Shown one piece after another: positions 6,218 through 16,538 of a stretch of 34,083 nucleotides of DNA. Where the stretch lies: assembly GCA_019237175.1 (NCBI GenBank), contig JAFAHP010000140.1, positions 1 to 34,083 of the forward strand, in the 5' to 3' direction. How positions within the stretch are numbered: the first letter of the stretch is position 1; every line of letters starts with the position of its first letter. A model generated the notes under the pieces. That model searched no databases. It saw only the letters and a list, made by a program, of their open reading frames with translations, and was not told where the DNA came from. Origin of the DNA: Alphaproteobacteria bacterium. Lineage in GTDB: Bacteria; Pseudomonadota; Alphaproteobacteria; ATCC43930; CGMCC-115725. The position numbers and the translations under genes were made by a program.

Positions 6218-8575
6218 TTATGACCGGCGCGCCGCTCGGATCGCGCGCCAGACCCGCTCGGGGCTGGCGGGCATTTCGACGTGGCGCACGCCCAGTTCGC
6301 AAAGCGCGTCGACAACGGCGTTGATCACAACCGCCAATGCCGGGGTGGTGCCACCCTCGCCGGCAGAACGCACACCCAGCCGGTTTGTCGGTGTTGGCAC
6401 CTCGCTGAGTGCCGTCTGTAGTATCGGGAAGGTGTCGGCGCGCGGCATCGCGTAATCCATAAAGCTCGCCGCCAGCAGTTGTCCGGTGTCCGGGTCATAA
6501 TGGCAATTCTCTAAGAGCGCCTGGCCGACGCCCTGGGCGATGCCGCCATGGGTTTGACCGTGCACGATCATCGGGTTGATGGCACGACCGACATCATCGA
6601 CCGCGCTGTAGCCGACGATATCGACCGCCCCGGTTTCGGGGTCGACCTCGACCTCACAGACTTGCGTGCCGTAAGGAAAACTCGCGACCGGCAGGGTCTG
6701 GTCCGAGATCGCGGCGATCGGCCGGCGCAATTCTTGCGGCAGGTCCTCACGCGTGGCGGCTGCCGCGGCGGCCTCGAAGAGGCCGATGTCGCGATCGGTG
6801 CCGGCCACGCGAAACCGCCCCTCCAGAAACTCGATGTCGGGCTCGCCGGTTTCGAGAAGAAAGCTCGCGATCTTGCGGCCCTGATCGATAATATCGTCGG
6901 TCGCCTGGCCAATGATCGAGGTCGCCAGTTTCATCGAGCGGCCGGAATGTGAGCCGCCGCCGACCTGCACGCGCGCGGTGTCATGCGCGACCAAAGCGAC
7001 ACTGTCAAACGGCACGCCCAGCCATTCGCTGACAAGCTGGGCAAAGCTCGTCTCGTGACCTTGTCCCGAGGCCATGGTACCGATGACAAGCTCGACCTTG
7101 CCGTCGGGCAACACCGCGATTTCGGCGCGCTCGCGCGGCGCGCCCGAGGTGATCTCAATGTAATTGGCAATACCAATGCCGCGCAATTTGCCGCGGCTCT
7201 TGGCTTCGGCGCGGCGCGCCGGGAAACCGTCCCAGTCAGAAAGCGCCAATGCAGTGTCCATCGCCTGCGGGTAATCTCCGCTGTCATAGGTGAGGCCGAG
7301 CGGGTTCGAATAAGGTTGCGACGCGGGCGGGATCAGATTGCGGCGGCGCAGTGCGGCCGGGTCGAGGCCCAATCGGTCGGCCGCCAGATCGATCAGACGT
7401 TCGACCACAAAAATCGCCTCGGGCCGCCCGGAGCTGCGATAGGGGGTGGTCGGCATGGTATTGGAGAGCGCTCCCCGCCCGCGAAAATACGCGGCCGGGA
7501 TGCGATAAACGCTCGACATCAGGCCAAGCCCTTTTTGCAGCGGCCCAAAGGCCACGGCATGGCCGCCGAGATTGCTCAAATTGGCGCCGCGAACGGCAAG
7601 AAACTGGCCGTCGGCATCAAGGGCGAGCTCGGCTGCGACCGTCAGATCGCGGCCCTGCCAGTCGCTGAGAAAGGATTCGCTGCGCTCGCAGGTCCATTTT
7701 ACCGGCCGGCCAGTCCGGCGCGCCGCCCAAGCGAGCAGTGCATATTCGGGGTAGAAAAGATTGCGCGTGCCGAAATTGCCGCCCATGTCATGGCACAGCA
7801 CGCGGACCTGTTCGGTCGCCACTCCCAATATTTGGGCAAGGTCGAACCGGACTTTGGCAACACCGCGGCCGCTGCCGGTGTAGAGCGTGTACTGACCCGT
7901 CGCCGGATGGTAATCGGCGACATTGGTGCGCGGCTCCATTGGCACCCCGGTAACCCGCTGCGCCCAGGTTTCGAGCCGAACAACATGGGCTGCGCGAGAA
8001 AACGCGGCGGCCGTCGCGGCCTCGTCGCCGAGTTCGATATCGATGCAGAGATTGCCGGGGGCGGTCTCCCACAACAGCGGCGCTTCGGGCTTTAAGGCAT
8101 CGCCGGCACGCGTCACATTGCCAACCGGCTGATAGCCGATATCGAGCATTTCGACAGCATCTTTCGCGGCGGCAGTGGTTTCGGCGACGACAATCGCGAC
8201 CGGTTCGCCAACATAGCGGGTCTTGTCGGTCGGCAGCGGGAAGTGGGTTGTTGCGATCGGTTCGATCCCCCGGGTTCGCGCCTGCACATCGGGCGGCGCG
8301 CTCAGCCCTGGATTGTGCGGGATCGGCCCGAGCCCGTCGGCGATATAGTCGGCGCCCGTCAGAATGGCGAGCACCCCCGGTATGGCCAGCGCCATGGTTT
8401 TGTCGATCGGGCCGAGGCGCGCGTGCGCGTGCGGCGAGCGGACAATGACGGCATGGGCCATCCGCGGCAATGCGATGTCATCGGTAAAGCATCCTCTGCC
8501 GGTCAGCAGCCGAAGATCTTCCTTGCGCCGCACCGGCTGCCCGATACCCGTCCCCGCAATCACTGCCGCAACCAT
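6218..8575 (-). CDS. Xanthine dehydrogenase/aldehyde oxidase-family molybdenum subunit
   Basis: A 785-residue Moco-binding large subunit of the xanthine dehydrogenase/CO dehydrogenase (CoxL) superfamily, which hydroxylates carbon centres of aldehydes, purines or related compounds. The N-terminal a/b hammerhead domain begins 'GQPVRRKEDLRLLTGRGCFT'. The Moco region includes 'HDMGGNFGTRNLFYPEYALL', 'PYRSSGRPEA' at about residue 379, 'MASGQGHETSFAQLVSEWLG' and the C-terminal 'SAGEGGTTPALAVVINAVVD' with the catalytic Glu near residue 740. The active-site loop lacks the AYRCSFR signature of form I CO dehydrogenase, so CO oxidation is unlikely. ATG 8575 follows a strong GGAGG; the frame stays open upstream but that part is antisense to the antitoxin gene. 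No FAD or 2Fe-2S subunit gene lies nearby. Confidence 0.9.
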   Translation of the reverse strand: MVAAVIAGTGIGQPVRRKEDLRLLTGRGCFTDDIALPRMAHAVIVRSPHAHARLGPIDKTMALAIPGVLAILTGADYIADGLGPIPHNPGLSAPPDVQARTRGIEPIATTHFPLPTDKTRYVGEPVAIVVAETTAAAKDAVEMLDIGYQPVGNVTRAGDALKPEAPLLWETAPGNLCIDIELGDEAATAAAFSRAAHVVRLETWAQRVTGVPMEPRTNVADYHPATGQYTLYTGSGRGVAKVRFDLAQILGVATEQVRVLCHDMGGNFGTRNLFYPEYALLAWAARRTGRPVKWTCERSESFLSDWQGRDLTVAAELALDADGQFLAVRGANLSNLGGHAVAFGPLQKGLGLMSSVYRIPAAYFRGRGALSNTMPTTPYRSSGRPEAIFVVERLIDLAADRLGLDPAALRRRNLIPPASQPYSNPLGLTYDSGDYPQAMDTALALSDWDGFPARRAEAKSRGKLRGIGIANYIEITSGAPRERAEIAVLPDGKVELVIGTMASGQGHETSFAQLVSEWLGVPFDSVALVAHDTARVQVGGGSHSGRSMKLATSIIGQATDDIIDQGRKIASFLLETGEPDIEFLEGRFRVAGTDRDIGLFEAAAAAATREDLPQELRRPIAAISDQTLPVASFPYGTQVCEVEVDPETGAVDIVGYSAVDDVGRAINPMIVHGQTHGGIAQGVGQALLENCHYDPDTGQLLAASFMDYAMPRADTFPILQTALSEVPTPTNRLGVRSAGEGGTTPALAVVINAVVDALCELGVRHVEMPASPERVWRAIRAARRS

Positions 8576-8579
8576 CGTT

Positions 8580-8584
8580 CCTCC
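8580..8584 (-). promoter_or_regulatory. Ribosome-binding site fixing the molybdoenzyme start
   Basis: GGAGG on the minus strand, four bases before ATG 8575. It decides between this start and longer in-frame candidates up to 8959, which lack family similarity. Confidence 0.75.
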
Positions 8585-8680
8585 GATTTTAGATTTAGAG
8601 GTGTCGGTGTCAGAGAGCATCTTGATCAAAACATAGCGCTGGCCAATATGGTCACCTAAAGACGACCATGGACATACCTG

Positions 8681-8935
8681 ATGACCGAACCCGAGGTTAA
8701 GCACATCCCAGCCGCGAACTTCAAAGCGGAGTGCCTGCGCCTGCTCGATGAAGTGGCGAATACCCGTCGCCCAATTATCGTCACCAAACGAGGGAAGCCG
8801 GTGGCGAAACTGGTGCCAATCGATCAGGACGCGATCGACATTTTTGGGCGAATGGCCGGCACGATCACGATCTGCGGCGATATCATCTCGCCGATCGAGG
8901 ACCTCGACTGGACCGGCGATGCCGACAACATCTGA
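8681..8935 (+). CDS. Phd/YefM-family antitoxin
   Basis: An 84-residue protein of the Phd/YefM type. 'VKHIPAANFKAECLRLLDEV' followed by 'RRPIIVTKRGKPVAKLVPID' is the standard N-terminal DNA-binding fold of these antitoxins. The C-terminal tail 'GRMAGTITICGDIISPIEDL' is the usual toxin-binding region. It would neutralise the PIN ribonuclease encoded immediately downstream and repress the shared promoter. The gene is divergent from the molybdoenzyme gene, with a 105-base gap between starts that must hold both promoters. It overlaps the toxin gene by 17 bases. Confidence 0.9.
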   Translation: MTEPEVKHIPAANFKAECLRLLDEVANTRRPIIVTKRGKPVAKLVPIDQDAIDIFGRMAGTITICGDIISPIEDLDWTGDADNI

Positions 8936-9350
8936 CCGGCAGAAGTTGTTACTTGACACTCACATCTGGCTTTGGCTGGTCGGCGGAAGTGGTCAGCTTG
9001 ATGCGGCTTCGCGGCAAACGATAAGCCGAGCGTTGGGTTCTGGAAGGTTGTGGATCGCAGCGATTTCACTGTGGGAAATCGCCCTTTTGGCAGCGCGAGG
9101 CCGGATTCTCCTGGGGAAGTCGATAGGCTTGTGGTTCCAAGAGGCGTTAGCCGCGCCCGGGCCAGCTATCGAGGCGTTAAGTCCCTCCATTGCGGTTGAG
9201 AGCTATGCACTGCCCGGGCAATTCCACCATGACCCTGCCGACCGGATGATCGTCGCCACGGCGAGGGTTACCGGGGCAGCCTTGATGACCAGAGATCGGC
9301 GAATTCTCGACTATGCCGCGCGCGGGCATCTGGCGGCGATTGCCGCTTAA
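8919..9350 (+). CDS. vapC: VapC-family PIN-domain toxin
   Basis: A 143-residue PIN-domain ribonuclease, the toxin partner of the Phd-type antitoxin. Metal-binding acidic residues are in place: Asp13 in 'LLLDTHIWLWL', Glu53 in 'ISLWEIALLAARG', Asp105/Asp108 in 'HHDPADRMIVATA' and Asp126 in 'LMTRDRRILDY'. VapC toxins cleave tRNA or rRNA; the target here is not predictable. ATG 8919 lies inside the antitoxin gene, giving a 17-base overlap consistent with translational coupling. The TAA stop at 9348-9350 interlocks with the TAA stop of the convergent VOC gene at 9347-9349. Confidence 0.9.
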   Translation: MPTTSDRQKLLLDTHIWLWLVGGSGQLDAASRQTISRALGSGRLWIAAISLWEIALLAARGRILLGKSIGLWFQEALAAPGPAIEALSPSIAVESYALPGQFHHDPADRMIVATARVTGAALMTRDRRILDYAARGHLAAIAA

Positions 9351-9739
9351 TCGGGGCCGGCCTCGCCTCCCAACGCTCCCTTCTCCTTCATCGAGCGTTC
9401 GTCCCACAGACGGATCAAATAGCCGTCGGGATCGGCGAGTTCTGCGCCATAACCCCAAAAGGATTTGCGCGGCGGATGGGTAAACGCGACACCGCGCGCC
9501 GACCAATCGGCAAATGTCGCGTCCACATCATCGACTTGAAACCACAGGGCGCATCCATTCGCAGCAATTGCCGCTGAAACTTCGTGCAAAAAGATCGTGA
9601 ACCCGCCGCTGTCTTGCAGCGCGATGACGCGTCGCTCGGGAAGCTCGAACTCGATTGTCATGCCGAGGGATTCGACATACCAGTCGCGCGAGCGATTTGC
9701 ATCGCTGACCGGGATGCTGAGATGGTCGAATTTCATCAT
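9347..9739 (-). CDS. VOC-superfamily (glyoxalase/dioxygenase-like) protein
   Basis: A 130-residue protein built of two beta-alpha-beta-beta-beta modules. The start 'MKFDHLSIPVSDANRSRDWY' is typical of the vicinal oxygen chelate superfamily, and the second module ends 'YGAELADPDGYLIRLWDE'. His6 and Glu100 are candidate metal ligands, and 'LHE' at 51-53 may supply another. Members include glyoxalase I, fosfomycin-resistance enzymes and extradiol dioxygenases; nothing here distinguishes the reaction. ATG 9739 and ATG 9736 are adjacent possible starts. The gene is convergent with vapC and shares stop-codon bases with it. Confidence 0.85.
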   Translation of the reverse strand: MMKFDHLSIPVSDANRSRDWYVESLGMTIEFELPERRVIALQDSGGFTIFLHEVSAAIAANGCALWFQVDDVDATFADWSARGVAFTHPPRKSFWGYGAELADPDGYLIRLWDERSMKEKGALGGEAGPD

Positions 9740-9865
9740 GACCTGAACCTTGCGTCACTGCTCGCAGGATTTTAGCTGACTGCGCAATTTTCAGGCACCC
9801 TTATTGTCACGGCAGGACGAGTTCCGGCTATCGACAACCCGCCGCATGCGCGCCGCCAGTTTCCG

Positions 9866-9893
9866 TGGATGCCCGAACAGGTCCGGACATGCC
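9866..9893. repeat. Degenerate copy of a palindromic intergenic repeat
   Basis: TGGATGCCCGAACAGGTCCG followed by GACATGCC resembles the sequence at 11486-11513 (TGGATGGCCGGAACAAGTCC, then GGCCATGA). Both sit just outside gltD, one downstream and one upstream. This copy has lost part of its stem pairing. Confidence 0.5.
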
Positions 9894-9937
9894 GAGTCTA
9901 TTGCAGTGGGCATGAGCCACCTGAACGGACTTACGCG

Positions 9938-11389
9938 TTACCGCGGCAGCAGGCTCGAGCCCATCAGGAATTCGTCGATCGCGCGGGCGCATTGCCGGCC
10001 TTCACGGATCGCCCAGACGACCAGCGACTGGCCGCGGCGCATGTCGCCGGCGGCGAACAGTTTCGGCACCGAAGTGTGGTAGTCGACGGTGTTGGCGCGG
10101 ACATTGCCGCGAGCGTCCAATTCGGCACACGACTGCTCGATCATTCCGGGTTTGACCGGCCCCAGAAAACCCATTGCCAACAGCACGAGATCGGCCTTCA
10201 ATGTAAATCCACTGTCCGGGATCTCGTGCATCTGATAGCGGCCGTCGGCGCTTTTGATCCAGTCGACGCGAATGCATTCGAGGGCGGCGATAGTCCCGTT
10301 ATCGCCCAGTGCCCGTTTGGTCAACACCGCCCAATCACGCTCGCAGCCTTCTTCCTGTGACGATGACGTGCGCAATTTCATCGGCCAGTCGGGCCAGACG
10401 AGCGCCTTGTTTTCGCGTTCGGGCGGCTTGGGCAGAATTTCAAGCTGAGTGATCGAGGCGGCACGCTGGCGCACCGCAGTGCCGATACAGTCGGAGCCGG
10501 TGTCGCCGCCGCCAATGACGACGACATGCTTGCCCTCGGCGCTGATCGTGCCGTTGGGCGCGGCGCGCTCCTCGCTGTCGCCGGCATTGCGCTTGTTCTG
10601 CTGCGGCAGGTAATCCATTGCGAAATGGATGCCGTCGAGCTCGCGCCCCGGGACCTCGAGATCGCGCGGCATCTCGGCGCCGCCGGTCATCGCTATAGCG
10701 TCGAATTCATCGAGCAGTGCAGCCATTGAGATATCGGCGCCGACCGTGGTTTCGGTGCGGAAGCTCGCACCTTCCGCCGTCATCTGGGCAATGCGGCGAT
10801 CGATCAGCAACTTGTCCATCTTGAAATCGGGGATGCCGTAGCGCAGCAATCCGCCGATGCGGTCGGCCTTTTCGAAGACAGTGACGGCATGCCCGGCACG
10901 TGCCAATTGTTGGGCGCAGGCAAGACCGGCCGGACCCGACCCGACAACCGCGACGCTCTTGCCGGTCAGCCGCACCGGACGCATCGGCCCGATCCAGCCT
11001 TCCCGCCAGCCGCGGTCGACGATCGCGCATTCGATGGTTTTGATCGTTACCGGATTGTCGTCGATATTCAACGTGCACGCCGCTTCGCATGGCGCCGGGC
11101 AGACCCGGCCGGTGAATTCCGGGAAATTATTGGTGGAATGCAATGTCTGCAGCGCTGCGCGCCACTGGTCGCGGTAGACGAGGTCGTTCCAGGTCGGGAT
11201 CAGATTGTTGACCGGGCAGCCGTCGTGGCAAAACGGAATGCCGCAATCCATGCAGCGCGCCGCCTGTTCGCGGGTCTCGGTCTCGGGCAGCGGCTTGACA
11301 AACTCGCGCCAGCTGCGCCGGCGAATATCCGGCTTGTCGTAAGCGCGGTCGCGGCGCTCGATCTCGAGAAACCCCGTCGGTCTACCCAT
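9938..11389 (-). CDS. gltD: Glutamate synthase (NADPH) small subunit
   Basis: A 483-residue beta subunit of NADPH-glutamate synthase (GOGAT). It passes electrons from NADPH through FAD to the large subunit. The N-terminal Fe-S domain has '[18 protein letters not shown]' (Cys46, 49, 54, 58) and '[18 protein letters not shown]'. The FAD-binding motif is '[20 protein letters not shown]', and the NADPH-binding motif is '[16 protein letters not shown]'. Length matches the family. It lies downstream of gltB on the same strand with a 168-base gap containing a palindromic repeat. Together the pair assimilates ammonium with glutamine synthetase. Confidence 0.95.
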   Translation of the reverse strand: MGRPTGFLEIERRDRAYDKPDIRRRSWREFVKPLPETETREQAARCMDCGIPFCHDGCPVNNLIPTWNDLVYRDQWRAALQTLHSTNNFPEFTGRVCPAPCEAACTLNIDDNPVTIKTIECAIVDRGWREGWIGPMRPVRLTGKSVAVVGSGPAGLACAQQLARAGHAVTVFEKADRIGGLLRYGIPDFKMDKLLIDRRIAQMTAEGASFRTETTVGADISMAALLDEFDAIAMTGGAEMPRDLEVPGRELDGIHFAMDYLPQQNKRNAGDSEERAAPNGTISAEGKHVVVIGGGDTGSDCIGTAVRQRAASITQLEILPKPPERENKALVWPDWPMKLRTSSSQEEGCERDWAVLTKRALGDNGTIAALECIRVDWIKSADGRYQMHEIPDSGFTLKADLVLLAMGFLGPVKPGMIEQSCAELDARGNVRANTVDYHTSVPKLFAAGDMRRGQSLVVWAIREGRQCARAIDEFLMGSSLLPR

Positions 11390-11431
11390 GACCGCCAGTC
11401 CAGGATATAGATTTCAAGAGGCAATGAAATC

Positions 11432-11514
11432 CGTCATCTCCGGGCGCGCCCCGGGCATCCACGGAGCACCCTCGTTCGCTGTGCTTGGATGGCCGGAACA
11501 AGTCCGGCCATGAC
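11432..11514. repeat. Palindromic intergenic repeat between gltB and gltD
   Basis: The stretch contains two palindromic cores: a CCGGGCGCGCCCCGGG-like block near 11440-11456 and GGCCGGAACAAGTCCGGCC at 11491-11509, within TGGAT...CATGA flanks. Similar units are common between genes in alphaproteobacterial genomes. In the gltBD transcript it would fold into strong hairpins and could affect the ratio of the two subunits; that role is inference. Confidence 0.65.
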
Positions 11515-11557
11515 ACGCTGTCAAACCATAAGAAGGAAAGCGAATGCAAAGATGGGG

Positions 11558-14500
11558 TCATTCGGCCGCCGCTGTTTGAGCGGCCTCGCGCTCCGCCTGC
11601 AATTCGAGCAGCGCGCGCCGGTAATCTTTTGGTGTGATCTTGACGAACGAGGCCAGGGTGTTGTCCCAGTCTTCGAGGAGGGCACGCGCGCGGGCGCTGC
11701 CGGTGTAAAGGTGATGGCGTTCAAGCACGATGCGCAGCCTCGCCGCGTCGAAGCGCAGCGGATCGCCCATGCCGTTGTCGTACACGCTCGGCGCGCGCTG
11801 CCGCGGCCGATCCTCAGGCTCGGCATCGTCGTCGGCCTCCTCTGCGGCGATCGGTTCGAGTTCGACCTCGGTCCGGTTGCAGAGACTGACGAAACAGCCC
11901 TTCGGATCCCACACATAAGCAATGCCGCCCGACATGCCGGCAGCAAAATTGCGTCCGGTATCGCCGATGACAACGACAACGCCGCCCGTCATGTATTCGC
12001 AGCCATGGTCGCCCGTCCCTTCGACGACCGCGATCGCACCCGAATTGCGTACCGCAAAGCGCTCGCCGGCGACCCCCTCGAAATAGGCTTCGCCGGCAAT
12101 GGCGCCGTAAAGCACCGTGTTGCCGATGATGATGTTTTCGGTCGGCGCGCGCCGCGCTGCCGGCGGCTGGCGCACGATCAGCCGCCCGCCCGACAAGCCC
12201 TTGCCGGTATAGTCGTTGGCATCGCCATAGAGCTCGAGCGTCAGGCCATGCGCCAAAAACGCGCCGAAGCTCTGCCCGGCATTGCCGCGAAATGTTGCCC
12301 AGATCGTGTCCTGCGTGAGGCCGGCATGGCCATACCGCCGCGCCACTTCGCCCGACAGCATCGCGCCGACGGTGCGGTGGACGTTGCGGATCTCGCGTTC
12401 GATGCGCACCGGCTCGCGATGCTCCAGCGCCGGCTGTGCCTCGGCGATCAACTCGTTGTCGAGCGCTTTGTCGAGATGGTGCTGCTGTCGCTCGCAATTA
12501 TAGATCGCGATTCCGGGCTTCGCCGGTTCCTGGTACAAGAGGCGCGAGAGGTCGATCCCTTTGGCCTTCCAGTGATCGATCACCCGCACCATGTCGAGCT
12601 TGTCGACCCGACCGATCATCTCGTTGAAGGTGCGGAAGCCGAGCTTCGCCATCAGCTCGCGTACTTCCTCGGCGACGAAGAAGAAATAATTGATGACGTG
12701 CTCGGGCTGGCCGGTAAAGCGGGCACGCAATACCGGATCTTGCGTCGCAATACCGACCGGGCAGGTATTCAGATGACACTTGCGCATCATGATGCAGCCC
12801 GCGGCGATCAAGGGTGCCGTGGCAAAACCGAATTCGTCGGCGCCGAGCATCGCTCCCACGACCACGTCGCGGCCGGTGCGCAGCCCGCCATCGACCTGGA
12901 CCGCGATCCGGCCGCGCAGCCCGTTGCGCACTAATGTCTGCTGCGTCTCGGCGAGCCCGATCTCCCAAGGCGAGCCGGCATGGGTCAACGAGGTCAGCGG
13001 GCTGGCGCCGGTACCGCCCTCGAACCCGGCGATGGTGACATGGTCGGAACGCGCTTTGCTGACCCCGGCGGCAACGGTGCCGACGCCGACTTCGGAGACG
13101 AGCTTGACCGAGATGCGTGCCCGCGGATTGGCATTCTTCAAGTCATGGATCAGCTGCGCCAGATCCTCGATCGAATAGATGTCATGATGCGGCGGAGGCG
13201 AAATGAGGCCCCCCCCCGGTGTCGAGTAGCGCACCCCGGCGATGATCTTGTCGACCTTGCGGCCAGGCAGTTGACCGCCCTCGCCGGGCTTGGCCCCTTG
13301 CGCCATCTTGATCTGCAGATCGTCGGCGTTGACCAGGTACTCGGCCGTAACGCCGAACCGTCCCGATGCGACCTGCTTGATCGCCGAGCGCATCGAGTCG
13401 CCGTTGTCGAGCGGCTTGAATCGCGACGCCTCTTCGCCGCCTTCGCCGGTATTGGATTTGCCGCCGATGCGGTTCATCGCGATCGCCAATGTCGTGTGCG
13501 CCTCGCGGCTGATCGAGCCAAAGCTCATGGCCCCGGTCGCGAAGCGCTTGACGATCTCGCTCGCCGGCTCGACTTGGTCGAGCGGCACCGGCTCTGAGGC
13601 AAATTCGAACGACATCAAACCCCGGATGGTCAGCAATCGCTCGCTCTGGTCGTTGATCGTCGCTGCAAAAGCCCGGTATTCGGCGAGCGAGTTACCGCGC
13701 ACCGCATGCTGCAGTTTGGCGATCGATTGCGGCGCCCAGGCATGATCCTCGCCGCGCAGGCGAAACGCATAATCGCCGCCGACATCGAGCATGTCGTGGT
13801 AGAGCGGGTCTTCGCCATAGGCATGGCGATGGCGTTCGACCGCCTCTTGGGCGATCTCGCGCAGCCCCACACCCTCGATCGTGGTCGCCGTACCGGTAAA
13901 GTACTTCTCGACAAAATCGCTGGCGAGCCCGACCGCATCAAAGATCTGCGCACCGCAATAGGACTGATAGGTCGATATCCCCATCTTGGATATGACCTTC
14001 AGAATCCCCTTGCCGACCGCCTTCAAATAATTCTTCTGCACGTCTGCGGCGGTCAGCGCCAAATCGTTCTCAACACGGATCTGCTCGAGCGTCGTGAAGG
14101 CGAGATAAGGATTGACCGCTTCCGCGCCGTAGCCGGCGAGCGCGCAGAAATGGTGGACTTCGCGGGCCTCGCCGGTTTCGACGACGATCCCGGTCGAGGT
14201 GCGCAGCCCCTGCCGGATCAGATGATGGTGCACGGCCGAAGTCGCCAGCAAAGCCGGGATCGGCACCCGTTCGGCCGAGGTCGCCCGATCGGACAGGATC
14301 AGAATGTTGTGCCCGGCGTCGACTTTCTCCGTCGCTTCGCGGCACAGCCGGTCGAGTGCCGCCGCCATGCCATCGGCTCCCTCGGCCGCCGGCCAGGTGG
14401 CGTCCAGCGTGTCGGTGCGAAAGGCGGGAACCAGGGTTTCGATCGTGTGGATCTTTTGCAGATCGCGGTCGGTCAGGATCGGCTGCGCGACCTCGAGCCG

Positions 14501-16225
14501 ATAATGGGTTCCGGCTTCGTGACCCAAGAGATTGGGCCGCGGCCCGATCATCGACACCAGTGACATCACCAACTCTTCGCGGATCGGGTCGATCGGCGGA
14601 TTGGTGACCTGCGCGAAATTCTGCTTGAAGTAATTGTAGAGAAGCTTGGGCTTCTCTGACAATGCCGCTATCGGCGTGTCGGTCCCCATCGAGCCGACCG
14701 GGTCGTCGGCGGCGCGCGCCATCGGCTCGAGAAAGAACTGCAAGTCTTCGAGCGTATAGCCAAACGCCTGCTGCAGATTAAGATGCGCGTTGGGATCATT
14801 GGGCAGGGCACTGGCGGCATAAGCCTGCCCCCGCGCGTCACTCGGCAGATCCGGCAGATTGGCGAGCTTGAACTGGGTCGCCTGCAGCCAGGCTTCGTAG
14901 GGGTGTTCGGCGGCCAGATTTCGCTTGATCTCGTCGTCGTCGATAATGCGCCCTTCTTCAAGGTCGATCAGCAGCATCTTGCCGGGCTGCAGTCGCCATT
15001 TGCGGCGGATGTGCTCCTCCGGAACCGGCAGTACCCCGGTCTCGGACGCGAGAATCACATGATCGTCATCGGTGATCGCATAGCGTGCCGGCCGCAGTCC
15101 ATTGCGATCGAGTGTCGCGCCGATCTGGCGGCCATCGGTAAAGGCGATCGCCGCCGGACCGTCCCACGGCTCCATCAATGCTGCGTGGTATTCGTAAAAA
15201 GCGCGCCGCTGCTGATCCATCAGCGGGTCGCCTGCCCATGCCTCGGGGATCAGCATCATCATCGCGTGCGCCAGCGAGTAGCCGCCGCCAATCACCAGCA
15301 ACTCCAGCGCATTGTCGATGCAGGCGGTGTCCGACTGATTGGGGCCGATCAGCGGCACCATCTTGGCGAGATCGGAACCCAGTAACTCCGACGTCATCGC
15401 CTGGCGGCGCGCGTGCATCCAGTTGACGTTGCCGCGGACGGTGTTGATCTCGCCATTATGGCACAAGAACCGATAAGGATGGGCGAGCCGCCACGACGGA
15501 AATGTGTTGGTCGAAAACCGCTGATGAACGAGTGCGAGCGCCGAGACCGTCAGCGGATTGCGCAGGTCTTTGTAAAAACTGCCGACCTGCGGCGCCAGCA
15601 GCAGCCCCTTGTAAACCAGCGTCCGCGTCGAAAATGACGGAATGTAAAGCTCGGGCAGACCGGGCAATCCGTGCTTGGCGGCAAGTGCGGTGACACTGTT
15701 CAGCGCTTGTTTGCGGATCGTCAGGATTTTGCGCTCAAAAGCGTTCTGATCGGGGAGCGCCGGATCGGCTGCGACGATAGCTTGCCGGATCGTCGGCATG
15801 GTTTCGATGACACGCGCGCCGAGCCCGGTCGTATCGGTCGGCACGTCGCGCCAGCCAATTAGCGACTGCCCTTCGGCACGGATAAAATGCTCGACGTGAG
15901 CCGCGGCAAAATCACGCGCCCCCTCGTCGCGCGGCAAAAAGCACATTGCGACCGCATAATGCCCGGGATCGGGGAGGCGCCATCCGCGGCTCCCCGCCCA
16001 GTCGCGCAGCAGCGCGTCAGGCATCTGGATCAGACAGCCGGCGCCGTCGCCGACCAGGGGATCGGCGCCGACTGCGCCACGATGGTCCAGATTTACCAGA
16101 ATTTGCAGCCCGCGCTCGATGATGTCGTGCGATTTTCGCCCTTTGATGTTGGCGACAAAGCCGACGCCGCAGGAGTCATGTTCGTTGCGCGGATCGTAAA
16201 GTCCCTGTCTCCCGGGCACGGCCAT
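11558..16225 (-). CDS. gltB: Glutamate synthase (NADPH) large subunit
   Basis: A 1555-residue alpha subunit of GOGAT. It makes two glutamates from glutamine and 2-oxoglutarate. The N-terminal amidotransferase nucleophile is Cys19 in '[14 protein letters not shown]', to be exposed after removal of a short propeptide. The FMN/synthase domain includes '[20 protein letters not shown]'. The 3Fe-4S cysteines are Cys1144, Cys1150 and Cys1155 in '[18 protein letters not shown]'. The C-terminal GXGXG beta-helix domain follows ('[13 protein letters not shown]', '[20 protein letters not shown]'). Domain order and length are as expected. It is the first gene of gltBD and is transcribed away from the membrane-protein gene at 16539. 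Confidence 0.97.
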   Translation of the reverse strand: MAVPGRQGLYDPRNEHDSCGVGFVANIKGRKSHDIIERGLQILVNLDHRGAVGADPLVGDGAGCLIQMPDALLRDWAGSRGWRLPDPGHYAVAMCFLPRDEGARDFAAAHVEHFIRAEGQSLIGWRDVPTDTTGLGARVIETMPTIRQAIVAADPALPDQNAFERKILTIRKQALNSVTALAAKHGLPGLPELYIPSFSTRTLVYKGLLLAPQVGSFYKDLRNPLTVSALALVHQRFSTNTFPSWRLAHPYRFLCHNGEINTVRGNVNWMHARRQAMTSELLGSDLAKMVPLIGPNQSDTACIDNALELLVIGGGYSLAHAMMMLIPEAWAGDPLMDQQRRAFYEYHAALMEPWDGPAAIAFTDGRQIGATLDRNGLRPARYAITDDDHVILASETGVLPVPEEHIRRKWRLQPGKMLLIDLEEGRIIDDDEIKRNLAAEHPYEAWLQATQFKLANLPDLPSDARGQAYAASALPNDPNAHLNLQQAFGYTLEDLQFFLEPMARAADDPVGSMGTDTPIAALSEKPKLLYNYFKQNFAQVTNPPIDPIREELVMSLVSMIGPRPNLLGHEAGTHYRLEVAQPILTDRDLQKIHTIETLVPAFRTDTLDATWPAAEGADGMAAALDRLCREATEKVDAGHNILILSDRATSAERVPIPALLATSAVHHHLIRQGLRTSTGIVVETGEAREVHHFCALAGYGAEAVNPYLAFTTLEQIRVENDLALTAADVQKNYLKAVGKGILKVISKMGISTYQSYCGAQIFDAVGLASDFVEKYFTGTATTIEGVGLREIAQEAVERHRHAYGEDPLYHDMLDVGGDYAFRLRGEDHAWAPQSIAKLQHAVRGNSLAEYRAFAATINDQSERLLTIRGLMSFEFASEPVPLDQVEPASEIVKRFATGAMSFGSISREAHTTLAIAMNRIGGKSNTGEGGEEASRFKPLDNGDSMRSAIKQVASGRFGVTAEYLVNADDLQIKMAQGAKPGEGGQLPGRKVDKIIAGVRYSTPGGGLISPPPHHDIYSIEDLAQLIHDLKNANPRARISVKLVSEVGVGTVAAGVSKARSDHVTIAGFEGGTGASPLTSLTHAGSPWEIGLAETQQTLVRNGLRGRIAVQVDGGLRTGRDVVVGAMLGADEFGFATAPLIAAGCIMMRKCHLNTCPVGIATQDPVLRARFTGQPEHVINYFFFVAEEVRELMAKLGFRTFNEMIGRVDKLDMVRVIDHWKAKGIDLSRLLYQEPAKPGIAIYNCERQQHHLDKALDNELIAEAQPALEHREPVRIEREIRNVHRTVGAMLSGEVARRYGHAGLTQDTIWATFRGNAGQSFGAFLAHGLTLELYGDANDYTGKGLSGGRLIVRQPPAARRAPTENIIIGNTVLYGAIAGEAYFEGVAGERFAVRNSGAIAVVEGTGDHGCEYMTGGVVVVIGDTGRNFAAGMSGGIAYVWDPKGCFVSLCNRTEVELEPIAAEEADDDAEPEDRPRQRAPSVYDNGMGDPLRFDAARLRIVLERHHLYTGSARARALLEDWDNTLASFVKITPKDYRRALLELQAEREAAQTAAAE

Positions 16226-16538
16226 ATCGGATGCTCTTCACCTGAACTAGTTGCAAAAATCACCGCGGCGCATCGCGAGCGACCACAGCAATTTGATAAT
16301 AGCCACGTCCACGCGAGCGAATCGAGGCTTAATCGTGTGCTAACCATGGCAATCGTCTGGATTCCTGTCGGCAAGTCGGCCGCGATGGCGGGACCACCGA
16401 ATTCGTGCGGCATAAAGTCCGAGCGCGCCTGCAAAGTCGACGCCGGAGTTTAATGACAAGATCCGGCAACGCGTTGCGAGGGGATAAAACGATCTCGCCC
16501 GTTTCGATCAGGCATCCGCCGTTTTTCTGTGCATATCG
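16226..16538. other. Divergent intergenic region upstream of gltB
   Basis: These 313 bases separate the starts of gltB (minus) and the GT-C-like membrane protein (plus) and should hold both promoters. I see no convincing sigma-54 GG-N10-GC element, repeat or RNA gene in it, and no strong ribosome-binding site for either flanking gene. Confidence 0.45.

Noticed and set aside
6983-8095. Plus-strand open frame of 370 codons opposite the molybdoenzyme
   Set aside because: Composition reflects the complementary strand of a high-GC gene; no start signal or domain.
6218-8575. Form I CO dehydrogenase large subunit (coxL)
   Set aside because: The AYRCSFR active-site loop is absent (PYRSSGR instead) and no coxS or coxM neighbours exist.
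8576-8959. N-terminal extension of the molybdoenzyme frame up to 8959
   Set aside because: The extra 128 codons are antisense to the antitoxin gene, have no family similarity, and a strong GGAGG sits just before ATG 8575.
11489-12934. Long plus-strand open frame opposite gltB
   Set aside because: It is antisense to the conserved C-terminal half of GltB, is Arg/Asp/His-rich and resembles no protein; such frames are common opposite GC-rich genes.
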